Positions 28,361 to 38,137 are shown, counted from the stretch's first letter. The stretch: DNA of 64,000 nt from Paenibacillus sp. URB8-2 (GCF_013393385.1 NZ_AP023239.1:5270001-5334000), one strand, 5' to 3'. Notes: generated by a model not told the origin, from the letters alone. Numbers and translations are program-made.

Positions 28361-30028
28361 TCAGAATCTACCCGATTTGAAAATCGAGTAAATCAGCCAG
28401 ACAAACATGAACAGCGCAACCACCGAACCAATTTCGACGGTCGGAAAATTCCACAGCACGGAAGGCTCGCGGCGCAGCGAAGAGCCGATAATCAGCCCGA
28501 CCATAATAATGCTGAAGGCCAGCAGAACAATGCTGAACGAAAGCCGGTTGCCGATGCGGTCCAGCTTGCGCAGCAGGCTCTGCAGCTCGGGCACGCCGAC
28601 CTCCACCTTCAGCCTGCCCCTGCTGATCAGCGCCGACAGCTGCCGGGCTTGTCCGGGCAGCTCCACCAGGCTCTCGGCAAGGTCGGCGACCCCGCCGAGC
28701 AGCTTGCGCTGCAGCCGGCTGCTGCTGAAGCGCTGTTTTACAAGCTGCCGGCCGAATGGCTCTGCCATTTGAATGATGCTGAAGGAAGGGTCCAGATTGC
28801 CCACGACCCCTTCCAGAGTCAGCATCGTCTTGCCCAGCATCGCCAGATCGGGCGGAATCGCCAGCCGGTGGCGCCGGGCAACCGCGAACAGATCGTTAAG
28901 CGCCTTGCCGATGCTGACCTGGCTGAAAGGAACATCATAGTACTCCTCTCTCAGCCGGTCCATGTCTTCATAAAGCGCGGAACGGTCCGCATCCTCCGGA
29001 ATGACGCCGAGGCGCAGAATCGCGCGCACCATGGCTTCCGTATTTTTGCGCATCAGAGCGATGATCAGGCCCGACAGATGGTCCCTTGTCTCCTCGCTCA
29101 GGCGGCCGACCATGCCGAAATCGATCAGCGCAAGCTTCCCCTCGTCCGTCATCATCACGTTTCCGGGATGGGGATCGGCATGGAAGAAGCCGTCGATAAA
29201 AATCAGCCCCAGCATGATGTCCACCAGCCGCTCGGCGGTATCTTTGAGATTCACGCCCTTGCTCAGCAGCGCTTCCCGCCGGTTCAGCGTGATGCCCTCC
29301 ACATATTCCATCGTCAGCACCCGCGAAGAGGTGTAATCCCAATAAATCGCCGGAATATAGGCTGATTTGTTGTCCTCAAGCTGCTGCGCGATTCTTTCCG
29401 CATTGCGGCCCTCCTGGCTGTAATCCAGTTCGTTCATCAGGGACTTGGAGAACTCCTCCGCCATCCGGGAGATGCCGTACTGCTTCGCCCAATCCAGACG
29501 CCGTTCGGCAAGCGCCGTCAGATCGCGGAGAATTTCCAGGTCGCGGCTCATCATCCGCATGACGCCTGGGCGCTGGATCTTGATCGCCACCGCCGTCCCG
29601 CTGAGCAGAACTCCACGGTGAACCTGCCCGATGGAGGCGGCGGCAAGCGGAACATCGTCAAAAGAATCGAACACCTCGCTAAGCGGCTGATCCAGCTCCT
29701 GCTCCAGAATATTCCGCGCCGTTTCCGCCGGAAAAGGCGGCACATGGTCCTGCAGCTTTACCAGCTCCGTAATAATGGATTCCGGAAGCAGATCGGAGCG
29801 TGTGCTGGCAAGCTGGCCGAGCTTGACGAAGGTCGGCCCCAAATCCTCAAGAACAAGCCGTATCCGCTCCCCGAGCGTCCGGCTAGCGTGCGCCTCCTGG
29901 GTCACCAGCCGGCGCGGAAGCGACAGCATGCGGTATAAACCCAATTCTTCCACCATATAGCCGAAGCCATGACGCATCAGCGCCATGGCGATGGACCGGT
30001 AACGTCCAGCATGCCTGATCCGCACCAT
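28361..30028 (-). CDS. AarF/UbiB (ABC1) family protein kinase-like protein
   Basis: 555-residue atypical kinase of the UbiB/ABC1 family. Seen are the KxGQ motif (FVKLGQLASTRSDLLP near residue 70), the Ala-rich loop AAASIGQVHRG, the catalytic ADPHPGN motif in FFHADPHPGNVMM and the metal motif LALIDFGMVGRL. Two C-terminal membrane helices anchor it. Family members act in isoprenoid lipid (quinone) metabolism; Bacillota relatives make menaquinone, so the exact role here is open. It starts three bases after the stop of the phasin-like gene, so the two form an operon. Confidence 0.92.
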   Translation of the reverse strand: MVRIRHAGRYRSIAMALMRHGFGYMVEELGLYRMLSLPRRLVTQEAHASRTLGERIRLVLEDLGPTFVKLGQLASTRSDLLPESIITELVKLQDHVPPFPAETARNILEQELDQPLSEVFDSFDDVPLAAASIGQVHRGVLLSGTAVAIKIQRPGVMRMMSRDLEILRDLTALAERRLDWAKQYGISRMAEEFSKSLMNELDYSQEGRNAERIAQQLEDNKSAYIPAIYWDYTSSRVLTMEYVEGITLNRREALLSKGVNLKDTAERLVDIMLGLIFIDGFFHADPHPGNVMMTDEGKLALIDFGMVGRLSEETRDHLSGLIIALMRKNTEAMVRAILRLGVIPEDADRSALYEDMDRLREEYYDVPFSQVSIGKALNDLFAVARRHRLAIPPDLAMLGKTMLTLEGVVGNLDPSFSIIQMAEPFGRQLVKQRFSSSRLQRKLLGGVADLAESLVELPGQARQLSALISRGRLKVEVGVPELQSLLRKLDRIGNRLSFSIVLLAFSIIMVGLIIGSSLRREPSVLWNFPTVEIGSVVALFMFVWLIYSIFKSGRF

Positions 30029-30031
30029 TTT

Positions 30032-30394
30032 TTAATCCGTGCGCGTATCCGGCATTCCTTCCGCCGGCTGCGTTTCCTCCAATCGGGATATGCCCTCAAG
30101 CTCGGCCAGACGCTGCTCGAGAACGGCAATTCGTTCCTCCAAAGCGGCGATGTCGCTTTTTGCTGGAACGTTCAAATCCTTAAGTACGCGCTGCACCTGC
30201 TCTTGAACCGCCGATTTTATTATGCCCCGTTCTTCCTCGCCCCGCTCAATCAGCCGGTCGACAAGCGCCTTGGATTCCGAGGGAGCCACTTCTCCCCGCT
30301 TGACCAGCTCATCAACGGCTTTTTCCACCTTTTCCTTGCTGACAACGGTGAGTCCCACTCCTAAAGAGATCGCTTTTTTAATCAAATCGCTCAT
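30032..30394 (-). CDS. Phasin-like coiled-coil protein
   Basis: 120-residue, highly charged, helical protein similar to the proteins annotated as polyhydroxyalkanoate synthesis regulator phasin (COG3937). The N-terminus MSDLIKKAISLGVG is amphipathic and the segment IAALEERIAVLEQRLAELEG near residues 83-102 is a heptad coiled coil. No PHA synthase is in the window, so the phasin name describes similarity only. It is immediately upstream of the UbiB-family gene in one operon, suggesting a shared membrane-lipid role. Confidence 0.82.
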   Translation of the reverse strand: MSDLIKKAISLGVGLTVVSKEKVEKAVDELVKRGEVAPSESKALVDRLIERGEEERGIIKSAVQEQVQRVLKDLNVPAKSDIAALEERIAVLEQRLAELEGISRLEETQPAEGMPDTRTD

Positions 30395-30446
30395 ATTCTC
30401 TTCCTCCTTGGATTCCGTTTTGCTGAAGGCTTAGGCAACGGTTAAG

Positions 30447-30545
30447 AAGAAACGGCTTCGCCGTCCTCTGGAAGAGGAAGGCATCCGTTTCTCGTAGAAA
30501 TACAAGGTCTTTTATAAGCGTGAAACTTATAAATTCTTGTATTTT
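30447..30545. repeat. Composite two-hairpin intergenic repeat
   Basis: Two nested structures lie back to back. Hairpin 1 (30447-30493) has outer stem GAAACGG / CCGTTTC and inner GCCGTCCTCT / AGAGGAAGGC. Hairpin 2 (30498-30544) has outer AAATACAAG / CTTGTATTT and inner TTTATAAG / CTTATAAA. Hairpin 1 resembles 2122-2167, and an 18-base part of hairpin 2 recurs with one mismatch, inverted, at 48965-48982. It lies between two minus-strand genes and could be a REP/MITE-like element. Confidence 0.65.
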
Positions 30546-30586
30546 AAATTATACCTTACCGGGCGGAGGCGCACAAAAAATAGCTT

Positions 30587-31225
30587 TTACTGCCGGATCG
30601 GAATCCGGGCCGCCCATGTAGCGGCTTGCAGCAGCAGCTTCCTTACCTCGGGATGGCGGAACGAAGGCTCATGATGCCCTGGCATCAGATAGACTACCCG
30701 TCCCAGACCATAGCTGTGGCACCAGCCCGCCGGCCACCACTGTCCGCCTGCCTCGAATTCAAGCAGGATCGTCTTCTCCGTAAACGGGTCGAATTCAAAG
30801 CGGTAAGGCTCTTCTTCCAGCTTAAAGCTCTCTACACCTTCCGTGATATCATGCTCCTGGGTGCGGAATTCGAGCGGCCCGTATGGCGGATGCCCCGCAA
30901 ATCTGGCGCCGATCAGTTGAGCCAATTCATTGCGGTTCGCGAGCGACACACCTGTATGCAGAACGATGAGTCCGCCGCCGCCGGCGACATAGCTCAGCAG
31001 CCCGGCCGTCTGCTGCGGGGAAACCGATTCATTCCACAATTCATTATATCCAATGCACAGATCATAGCCGCCGAGGTTCTCGCTCAGCAGCATTTTTTTA
31101 TTTTCCGAACATTGGACGATCATCAAATCATTTAAAATATGGCTGACTTGCTCGTCCACACCCTGCAAAGGATGGAACCGGGGATGTGTATATTCGCCCA
31201 GCAGCAGACATTTTCTTTTATCCAT
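30587..31225 (-). CDS. ThuA-like domain protein
   Basis: 212-residue protein with a ThuA/glutamine-amidotransferase-like fold, as found near sugar metabolism genes (ThuA of trehalose use). Recognisable parts are YDLCIGYNELW near residue 55, GGGGLIVLHTGVSLANR near 80 and AGWCHSYGLGRVVYLMPGHH near 175. The start at 31225 follows GGAGG; a further 45 upstream codons are open but improbable. No sugar genes adjoin, so the role is unknown. Confidence 0.87.
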   Translation of the reverse strand: MDKRKCLLLGEYTHPRFHPLQGVDEQVSHILNDLMIVQCSENKKMLLSENLGGYDLCIGYNELWNESVSPQQTAGLLSYVAGGGGLIVLHTGVSLANRNELAQLIGARFAGHPPYGPLEFRTQEHDITEGVESFKLEEEPYRFEFDPFTEKTILLEFEAGGQWWPAGWCHSYGLGRVVYLMPGHHEPSFRHPEVRKLLLQAATWAARIPIRQ

Positions 31226-31354
31226 AAGGGCCTCCTTGTGTAGGTATCCGTAGTCGTTCATTCCATACTGCCTATATTTTAAGGAAAATGATGCCGGATG
31301 TCCATTCACGGAAACGGGGAACCGCCTCCTACGGTTAACCATGCGATGTAAAAA

Positions 31355-31389
31355 GAGCATCTCCGGCCGGCTTCGGCCCGGAAATGCTC
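31355..31389 (-). terminator. Terminator after hemD
   Basis: GAGCATCTCCGGCC pairs with GGCCCGGAAATGCTC with small mismatches; TTTTTACATCG follows on the minus strand. It starts 24 bases past the stop. Confidence 0.8.
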
Positions 31390-31413
31390 CCGTTATTTTT
31401 ACAAAGAAGGCGG

Positions 31414-32226
31414 CTAGCGATGAGCCGCCAAATACCGGCCAAGTTCCACGATCATGCTGCCCATCCGCTCCTGCTCCGGCATCACGATCCGCCGAATGCC
31501 CGCCTCTTTCAGCGCATCGGCTGTAATCCGGCCCACTGCGACCGCAAGCACTCCGGTCTCGAATGCTTCAAGCATCGCCTGCAGCATGCCGCGGCTGCCC
31601 GCGTATTCGGTCAGAAAGCGGATCTGCGGCGCGCTGGTGAAAGTCACGGCATCCACCTTTTCCTCCGTTATTTCCATGAGCAACCGCTCAAGATCCTCTT
31701 GCTCCGGCGGCATATGCCGATAAGGCAGAACCTGCCGGACCTCTGCGCCGGCCTCCTTAAGCCAGGCGTTCAGCCGCGGAGCGGGATCGCCGTGCAGCTG
31801 AAGAACGACCGCCTTGCCCTGGAGGTCGAAAGGCGCAAGGCCGCGGATCAGCCCCGTCGTGCTTCCGTCATCGTCGCGCACATGGGGGACAAGCCCTCTT
31901 TTCTTTAGGGCGTTTACTGTCTTGTAGCCCCGGGCCGCGATCATCGAGCCTGCCAGCACTTCCTGAAAGCGCTCCTCGAGGCCCATCCCGGCCGCGGTTT
32001 GGAACAACGCATCGAGGCCCATTCCCGTAGTAAGAATACTCCAGTCCGGGGAATTGCGGGTCCATTCTTCCAGCTCCTGGCGCAGCTCTTCGCCGTCCAG
32101 AAACACCGTGCCCTGGGCTGGCCGCAGCAGCGCGGTTCCGCCCATATTGCTCACCAGCTTCGCCAATTCTTCCGACTTGCGCGGACCGGCAAGAGCGACG
32201 GTGACGCCTTTTAGTTGATCTGCCAT
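31414..32226 (-). CDS. hemD: Uroporphyrinogen-III synthase
   Basis: 270-residue HemD-type enzyme that closes and inverts hydroxymethylbilane to uroporphyrinogen III for haem, sirohaem or B12. It has the two-domain pattern: VTVALAGPRKSEELAKLV at the start, LTTGMGLDALF and ARGYKTVNALKKRGL in the middle and DAVTFTSAPQIRFL with VAVGRITADALKEAG at the end. GGGGGAGA lies seven bases before ATG 32226. It is apart from other haem genes, so it may be a second copy or serve sirohaem/B12; that cannot be decided here. Confidence 0.9.
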   Translation of the reverse strand: MADQLKGVTVALAGPRKSEELAKLVSNMGGTALLRPAQGTVFLDGEELRQELEEWTRNSPDWSILTTGMGLDALFQTAAGMGLEERFQEVLAGSMIAARGYKTVNALKKRGLVPHVRDDDGSTTGLIRGLAPFDLQGKAVVLQLHGDPAPRLNAWLKEAGAEVRQVLPYRHMPPEQEDLERLLMEITEEKVDAVTFTSAPQIRFLTEYAGSRGMLQAMLEAFETGVLAVAVGRITADALKEAGIRRIVMPEQERMGSMIVELGRYLAAHR

Positions 32227-32299
32227 GATGCAGTCTCCCCCTTCATTTCTCCTTGCTGCCTGCCTAAAGTATACTTGCAAGGAGACCCCAAAGGAAAGC

Positions 32300-34375
32300 C
32301 TAGCTCGCCATTCCGGGCGAAGATTCTTCCTCACCCGCAGCCGTCTCCGGCTCAGCCTGTTCCTCGTCAGGACGGCCTGCCGCATCGGAACCGTGCAGTT
32401 TGAAGCGGCTGACCAGAGAATGCAGATCGTCGGCCAGATGGCTGAGGTCCGACGACGAGGACGCGATCTCCTCCACCGAGGCAAGCTGCTGCTGCGCTGC
32501 TGCCGAAATCGTCTCCGTGTTCGCTGCCGCCTCCTGGGAAATAATGCGGATTTCCTCCATTGCTCTCTCCATGCCGCCGGCTTCCGAAGACAAGGTCTGA
32601 ACCCCTTCGCCCATCGACTTGATTTTTTCCGCAGCTCCCTTAACCGCCCTGCGGATCCGCGAGAAGGAACGCCCGGTCGTATCGACCGCGAGGATTCCCT
32701 CGGATACTTTCTCCTTGGCGTTGTTCATCGTCACTATCGCTTCTTTCATCTCGCTATTAATAGAAACGATTACCTCTGAAATCTGGCGTGCCGATTGCTC
32801 CGATTCCTCAGCAAGCTTGCGGACCTCCGCGGCGACAACCGCAAATCCGCGGCCATGCTCCCCGGCTCTCGCCGCCTCAATGGACGCGTTAAGCGCCAGC
32901 AGATTCGTCTGCCGGGCGATTCCCGTAATAATGCCCACGATGCCTACAATATGTCCGCTGCGCTCATTCAGCTTGTCGATGACGGCTCCCAGCTCCTCGA
33001 CTGTCTCGTGAATGCCGTTGATCTTGTCGACGACCTGGATGACCGAGTCGTTGCCTTCCGCCGCAGAGCGGGAGGTATTGTCCATCATCGCCGACACTTC
33101 ATTCATGTACCCGGAAATATTCGACACTTCCGCAGTGGTCGCGGCCGTGCCTTCCATCCCTTTATGCACACTCCCTACCTGCCGCTCGTTTCCGGAAGCC
33201 ACCTCCTGGATGGCAACGGTCACATGTTCGATCGCCTTTGTCGTCATCTCGGCGCTGGCTGTCAACTCCGCGGCCGAAGAAGATACGTTGTCGGTCATTT
33301 CCTGTACCCCGAGTATCATCTCTCTTAGACTGGCGACCATCGTCTTGAAATTAGCGGCCAACTGGCCGATCTCGTCCCGTCCGAAGGAGCCGATATCCTG
33401 CGAAAGATCGCCTTGGCTGATGATCTCCGTCGCTTTGCTCAGCCGGCCCAGCGGACCCAAAAGAGCGCGCAATATAAAGTAGAGCGGCACCAAAGCAAGC
33501 AGTACGGACGCGGCGATGACAATAAGCGCAGTCGTCCGGATGCCTTGCGACGCGCCGGTTATTTCACTTGTGTTGATTGTCCCGGCTATTCTCCAACCGG
33601 TAAGTTCATTGACCATATAGGTCAGGTTTTTCTTGGAACCTTTATATTCATAATTGAACGAGGCAGCATCGTTCTCGAACATTTTTTTGACAAATTCCAC
33701 GGATGACGGCTGGCCTAGAGGCTCGGTGGGATGCACTACAAACCTCTTGCTGCTGTCCGCAATCAGAATATACCCCTGCTTGCCGACCTTCAGATCGACC
33801 AGATTCGCCAGCTGCTTCAAATTCAGTTCTAGAATGAATACGCCGTTTTTGTCATTAAGCATTGACGATATGGAAACAACCGTCTCCTTGTTCGCATTCT
33901 GGAATACCGGCGAGATCACGGGGCCTTTCCCATTCTTGATAGCGCTAACATAAGAAGCTTCCAGCCTAGGATCGTATCCGCCGGGAATGGGGGTATCGGA
34001 AGCTTTTATGACTTTTCCCTGGTCAGTTCCTATGTACGCTTCCAGCACATCGGGATGCATCGCCGCATACTCCTTCAATCTGCCTTTCAGCTCGGCGTAT
34101 GCTTCTCCGTTCGGGTCGCTGTTGACTGTGGCTGAAGAAACGGCATCGATGAAATATTTCACATCGTCCATTTTGGACCGGATATTCGAATTGACGATAT
34201 CATTGACTGCCGAAACACTCTCCCTCGCATTATAGTCGAGCTGATCCGTTACTGCGCTGCTGGCCGTCCGATATGTCAGGCCTCCGATAAGGAGGCTCGG
34301 AACAATCAATACAATTAAATAAATTGCTATCAACTTTGTTCGCATGGTCAAGCCTGCCTTGTTCTTTTTAGGCAT
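32300..34375 (-). CDS. Methyl-accepting chemotaxis protein with Cache sensor
   Basis: 691-residue transmembrane chemoreceptor. First helix [19 protein letters not shown], a double-Cache-type extracellular domain (about residues 40-280), second helix [22 protein letters not shown], then the signalling tip with the conserved hairpin [20 protein letters not shown] near residue 520. The C-terminal tail after VSRFKLHGS is acidic (about 30 residues) and lacks a CheB/CheR pentapeptide. The ATG at 34375 follows GGGGGAA. A candidate sigma-D promoter lies upstream (34436-34463). The ligand is unknown. Confidence 0.93.
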   Translation of the reverse strand: MPKKNKAGLTMRTKLIAIYLIVLIVPSLLIGGLTYRTASSAVTDQLDYNARESVSAVNDIVNSNIRSKMDDVKYFIDAVSSATVNSDPNGEAYAELKGRLKEYAAMHPDVLEAYIGTDQGKVIKASDTPIPGGYDPRLEASYVSAIKNGKGPVISPVFQNANKETVVSISSMLNDKNGVFILELNLKQLANLVDLKVGKQGYILIADSSKRFVVHPTEPLGQPSSVEFVKKMFENDAASFNYEYKGSKKNLTYMVNELTGWRIAGTINTSEITGASQGIRTTALIVIAASVLLALVPLYFILRALLGPLGRLSKATEIISQGDLSQDIGSFGRDEIGQLAANFKTMVASLREMILGVQEMTDNVSSSAAELTASAEMTTKAIEHVTVAIQEVASGNERQVGSVHKGMEGTAATTAEVSNISGYMNEVSAMMDNTSRSAAEGNDSVIQVVDKINGIHETVEELGAVIDKLNERSGHIVGIVGIITGIARQTNLLALNASIEAARAGEHGRGFAVVAAEVRKLAEESEQSARQISEVIVSINSEMKEAIVTMNNAKEKVSEGILAVDTTGRSFSRIRRAVKGAAEKIKSMGEGVQTLSSEAGGMERAMEEIRIISQEAAANTETISAAAQQQLASVEEIASSSSDLSHLADDLHSLVSRFKLHGSDAAGRPDEEQAEPETAAGEEESSPGMAS

Positions 34376-34435
34376 TTTCTCTGTTCCCCCATTCAACTGG
34401 ATAAAATAACGGTAGAAAGCTAAATATATAATGTT

Positions 34436-34463
34436 ATATCGGCATTTGTTAGCTGTAATTCTA
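34436..34463 (-). promoter_or_regulatory. Candidate sigma-D (flagellar) promoter of the chemoreceptor gene
   Basis: On the minus strand TAGA (34460-34463) is followed after 16 bp by GCCGATAT (34436-34443), an exact match to the sigma-D -10 consensus; the -35 differs from TAAA by one base. It is 61 bp upstream of the ATG. Confidence 0.65.
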
Positions 34464-34522
34464 CTCTTTTTCTTGATTTTGCTCATAAAAATATCCAGTC
34501 ATTCCATAAACGGACACAAAGA

Positions 34523-34556
34523 AGGGCTTCCCGGTCTGAAGTCACCGGAAAGCCCT
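34523..34556 (-). terminator. Terminator after the Fur-family gene
   Basis: AGGGCTTCCCGGT pairs with ACCGGAAAGCCCT (small mismatch), followed on the minus strand by TCTTTGTG. It is about 50 bases past the stop. Confidence 0.75.
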
Positions 34557-34606
34557 CCTTGAACTAATCTAACTATCAGCGTCAGCAATGGACCACAGCC
34601 GCCCGG

Positions 34607-35002
34607 TCAGTTCACAACCTTATTGCGGCAGGCGGAGCAAACGCCTCCAAAAACGACATGCGCATGCCCGATGCTGTAGCCGGTCTCTTTGGCGACCTCC
34701 TCCAGCCAGTGCCCGGGCACATGGCTCATCACTTCATCGACCGCTCCGCACACTTCGCAAATAATATGCTGGTGGTCGTCCATGCGTGCGTCGTAACGGC
34801 TGGCGGCCTCTCCCAGCTTCAGTTCCCGAATCAACTGTTTATCCGCAAGATAGCGGAGCGAATTATACACCGTGCCGTAGGCAAGGTTATGTCCCTTCTC
34901 AACCAGGCGGTTCATGACCTCCGCCGCGGTCGGATGGTCATGCGATTCACGGACAATATCATAAACGGCTTGGCGTTGGGAAGTCAGATTCAAATGTCTC
35001 AC
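34607..35002 (-). CDS. Fur-family regulator, PerR-like
   Basis: 131-residue Fur superfamily repressor. Helix-turn-helix region is NLAYGTVYNSLRYL. Residues expected in PerR are seen: His in ESHDHPTAAEV, Asp in SRYDARM and the His pair in DDHQHIICEVCG; the structural zinc site is CEVCG plus CSACRNK. That pattern suggests a peroxide sensor using Fe/Mn, but Fur or Zur cannot be excluded. The GTG at 35002 has AGGGTGA five bases before it and is preferred over GTG 35011. Confidence 0.85.
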   Translation of the reverse strand: MRHLNLTSQRQAVYDIVRESHDHPTAAEVMNRLVEKGHNLAYGTVYNSLRYLADKQLIRELKLGEAASRYDARMDDHQHIICEVCGAVDEVMSHVPGHWLEEVAKETGYSIGHAHVVFGGVCSACRNKVVN

Positions 35003-35024
35003 TTCGATCACCCTAACTTTATTT

Positions 35025-35039
35025 TTAGATCAAGTATAA
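35025..35039. promoter_or_regulatory. Possible Per-box before the PerR-like gene
   Basis: On the minus strand TTATACTTGATCTAA matches 9 of the 12 fixed positions of the Per box TTAnAATnATTnTAA. It lies 23 bp upstream of the start and would fit autoregulation, but the match is weak. Confidence 0.3.
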
Positions 35040-35268
35040 ATCTTTAGAGCACTCCGGTCAATAATTTGGAGAGCTCCGGCCCGCAAAAATCCGTCAATCT
35101 GCTAGAGAAACCAGGAATTTGCATAATGCTCAAAGAAAATGGTAATGTTGCTAAAAAGTCGATTTATTTCGACAAATTTCTTCAACATTCTATATTGAAT
35201 TTCCGATAAAATAAGCAAGAGCCGCAGTTGGGTACGGCCACTTTATCCGGGGAGCTCTTGATGCCGCC
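35040..35268. other. Intergenic region between PerR-like gene and diguanylate cyclase
   Basis: No gene seen. The divergent promoters must lie here; I see no strong -35/-10 pair for the cyclase gene. Confidence 0.4.
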
Positions 35269-36384
35269 ATGATGATAATAAAATTGATCAATAGCCTTTT
35301 TGCAAACTTTTGCATCCTTGTTACTTTCCTGTTTATGTCGGGTATGCTGTCCAAAAAATTTGTCGTCGCCGGCCGTTCGGTCAGCACGGCCGCAAGCGTC
35401 AACGCCGGACTGCTCTTCGGATTGTTCGGCATGATCCTGATGTGCTATTCCTTTCCGGTTGGCCCGGGCAGTTATGCTAATCTGCGTCACTTGACGATTA
35501 TCATCATTTCCTCATATATCGGCTGGCTGCCGGCACTGATCTGCTCCGTGCTCTTGTCCATAAGCCGGGTTCTTTTTTATGGAGTGGCCTATGCTTCCGT
35601 ATCGGCGAGCATTTCTCTCCTGATTATCGGGTTTTGCTGCTGCTGGATTTCCGTACTGCCATGGTCGCGGCTCCGCAAAGTTATGGTCAGCAACCTGATC
35701 AGCATGGGCATCAGCTTTGTGGCGCTCAGCACCAACCTGCGAAGCGTTGGCAGGGTAATGGAATTTTTTCCGCTGCAGCTTGGGGTCACTCTTGCCGCCG
35801 GACTGGCCGTTTATTATATTGCCGAATATATTCAACGTTCCAACGAGCTGTACGCACAGCTTGAGCATCGTGCAACGACGGACTACCTTACAAATCTAAA
35901 CAATCTGCGCCAGTTCCACCGCCATATGGATACGGAGATGGCCCGGGCCGAGCGGCGCGGCGACAGCCTGTCGATGCTCGCTATTGATATCGACCATTTT
36001 AAGGTTATCAACGACACCTATGGTCATCCGGCGGGAGACGCTGTCCTGAAGCAGTTGGCCCGCCGCCTCTGCAATCACTCTCGTTCCTATGATATCGTAT
36101 CGCGAAACGGAGGGGAAGAGTTTACGATTCTGCTCCCCGATTGCCCTCTCCAGCAAGCGCTAAGGGCCGGAGAGCGCATCCGGGCCGCTGTGGAGAACGA
36201 TCGTTTCCAGCTGCCTTTAGGCATAAAAATTCATCTCACCGTATCCGTCGGGGTTGCGTCGTATCCGGAACATATTCAGGACGCGGACGGAAACCTGCTC
36301 TGCCAGTATGCGGACAAGGCGCTGTATGCGGCCAAGAACTCGGGAAGAAACAGGGTCTGCGCCCCCGATTATCACGAAGAGTGA
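35269..36384 (+). CDS. Membrane diguanylate cyclase (5TM-GGDEF)
   Basis: 371-residue protein with an N-terminal block of about six hydrophobic segments of the 5TM-5TMR_LYT type (residues 5-185) and a C-terminal GGDEF domain. The domain begins ATTDYLTNLNNLRQFH and the active-site loop reads SRNGGEEFTILLPD, i.e. GGEEF, which is catalytically competent in other cyclases. No RxxD inhibitory site is obvious. It would make c-di-GMP at the membrane. The first of two adjacent ATG codons is used; the ribosome site is modest. Confidence 0.92.
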   Translation: MMIIKLINSLFANFCILVTFLFMSGMLSKKFVVAGRSVSTAASVNAGLLFGLFGMILMCYSFPVGPGSYANLRHLTIIIISSYIGWLPALICSVLLSISRVLFYGVAYASVSASISLLIIGFCCCWISVLPWSRLRKVMVSNLISMGISFVALSTNLRSVGRVMEFFPLQLGVTLAAGLAVYYIAEYIQRSNELYAQLEHRATTDYLTNLNNLRQFHRHMDTEMARAERRGDSLSMLAIDIDHFKVINDTYGHPAGDAVLKQLARRLCNHSRSYDIVSRNGGEEFTILLPDCPLQQALRAGERIRAAVENDRFQLPLGIKIHLTVSVGVASYPEHIQDADGNLLCQYADKALYAAKNSGRNRVCAPDYHEE

Positions 36385-36520
36385 AGGTACAAGCCGCCGC
36401 ACGGCCATATCGAAGCATCTGATGCACATTGAGCCTTCCTATAAGTTTCTTTTGTCCTTTCAGTGGTAATAGTGGTAATGAATGAAATGACAACTGTATA
36501 ATGTAGGGAGGAATAATCAA

Positions 36521-38068
36521 ATGAATCCAGAAAATAAATGGCCGGAGAGTCTGCCCAAATTTCCGGAATCGCTGTGGAGAGGAACAACGGAGCTGCCCTC
36601 GTTTCCCCGGCTCGCGGAAGATCACACCACCGATATCGCCGTGGTAGGCGGCGGCATCACCGGTATTACCGCGGCATATCTGCTTGCGGAAGCCGGGTTT
36701 AAGGTTACGCTGCTGGAAGGCTCCGAGCTGCTCGCCGGCACAACGGGCTTCACAACGGCCAAAATTACGGCCCAGCACGGACTGATCTACAGCAATTTGA
36801 TCAAGCATTTCGGGGAAGAGCACGCACGCTCCTATTTCCGCTCGAACAGCGAGAGCGCAGAGTGGATCATCCAAACGGCCGGGAAGCTCGGCTTATCTTG
36901 CGGTTTGGAGCGTGAGGATGCCTATGTGTACAGTGACGTCGGCGACGAGAAGACGATGAAACAGCTTGAGGATGAATTCGAGGCCTACCGCAAGCTGGGG
37001 CTCCCAGGGGAATGGGTCGATTCCGTATCGCTGCCCATGCGCATCGGAGGCGGCATCAAGCTTCCGGGACAAGCCCGCTTCCACCCTCTGCATTATCTGA
37101 AGGGACTGCTTGAAGCGTTTCTCGCCAAGGGCGGAACCGTATATGAACATACCATGATCGGCGAAGAGGTGGAGGATCAAGACGGCCTGACGCTCTTCAC
37201 CGAACGGGGCAAGCACCGCATCAAGTGCCGGCATGCCGTATCGGCCTCCCACTTTCCGTTCTATGACGGTGGAGCGATGTATTTTTCGCGCCTCCATGCG
37301 GAGCGCGCGTACGCCCTGGCCTTCGAGCCCGAAACCGACTATGAAGGCGGAATGTACTTATGCGTCGGCGAGCCCAGACGCTCTCTTCGCGCGGTCGAAT
37401 GGGAAGGACGAAAGCTGGTCATTGCCGGCGGCGAGAGCCACAAGACGGGACAGAGCGACTGTACGATCAAGCATTATGAGAATCTGGAGATTTTCGCTGG
37501 AGAGCTTCTGGGCATCCGCCGCATTCCTTTTCGCTGGTCCACCCAGGATTTGATTACAGTCGATAAGGTTCCCTACATCGGCAAACTGTCCAAAGACAAG
37601 GAAATCTACATCGCCACCGGCTTCGCGAAATGGGGAATGACGGCTGGCACGCTGGCGGCGCGGATGATTGCCGATCAGATCCAGGGCAAACCGAGTCCCT
37701 ATACGGAGCTTTACGACCCGACGCGCTTTAAGGCTAACCCGGGCATCAAGAATTTTGTAGTGGAGAACGCCAACGTCGCCAAGGAGCTTGCCCTGGGCAA
37801 GGTAGAGTTCGCTCATAAAAAAATAGAGGATCTGAAGCCGGATGAAGGCTGCATTGTCCGCCACGATGGAAAACGCGTCGGCGCCTACAAGGACCCCGAA
37901 GGCGGGATTCACCTGGTGGACAGAACATGTACGCATATGGGCTGCGAATGCCATTGGAACGAGAGCGAACGCTCCTGGGACTGCCCATGCCACGGCTCCC
38001 GTTACACCTATGACGGTGAAGTGATCGAAGGACCGGCGGTTCAGCCGCTGACCAAGCTGGATTTCTGA
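36521..38068 (+). CDS. FAD-dependent oxidoreductase with C-terminal Rieske domain
   Basis: 515-residue flavoprotein of the DadA-like (DAO) fold with VVGGGITGITAAYLLAEAGF near residue 42, followed by a Rieske 2Fe-2S domain at the C-terminus: CTHMGCECHW and CPCHGSRYTYDG near residues 467-500 supply the two Cys and two His. Such fusions pass electrons between flavin and cluster; the substrate is unknown. AGGGAGG precedes the ATG. The SDR and HmoA-like genes follow on the same strand with gaps of 69 and 48 bp before a shared terminator, so the three probably form an operon. Confidence 0.93.
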   Translation: MNPENKWPESLPKFPESLWRGTTELPSFPRLAEDHTTDIAVVGGGITGITAAYLLAEAGFKVTLLEGSELLAGTTGFTTAKITAQHGLIYSNLIKHFGEEHARSYFRSNSESAEWIIQTAGKLGLSCGLEREDAYVYSDVGDEKTMKQLEDEFEAYRKLGLPGEWVDSVSLPMRIGGGIKLPGQARFHPLHYLKGLLEAFLAKGGTVYEHTMIGEEVEDQDGLTLFTERGKHRIKCRHAVSASHFPFYDGGAMYFSRLHAERAYALAFEPETDYEGGMYLCVGEPRRSLRAVEWEGRKLVIAGGESHKTGQSDCTIKHYENLEIFAGELLGIRRIPFRWSTQDLITVDKVPYIGKLSKDKEIYIATGFAKWGMTAGTLAARMIADQIQGKPSPYTELYDPTRFKANPGIKNFVVENANVAKELALGKVEFAHKKIEDLKPDEGCIVRHDGKRVGAYKDPEGGIHLVDRTCTHMGCECHWNESERSWDCPCHGSRYTYDGEVIEGPAVQPLTKLDF

Positions 38069-38137
38069 AGCTGGTCAGCCGGCCCCGGCCGTGGGCCAAC
38101 AGAAACTTAATTAAACCAAAGGAGTGATTGTAAAACA

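Noticed and set aside
26888..29365. 825-codon plus-strand open frame
   Set aside because: It lies opposite the DEAD-box helicase and UbiB genes, is Arg/Ala/His-rich without recognisable domains, and is expected as a shadow in GC-rich coding DNA.
36497..36502. TATAAT as promoter of the Rieske flavoprotein gene
   Set aside because: A start from it would fall within or after the ribosome binding site, and no -35 hexamer is at the right distance.
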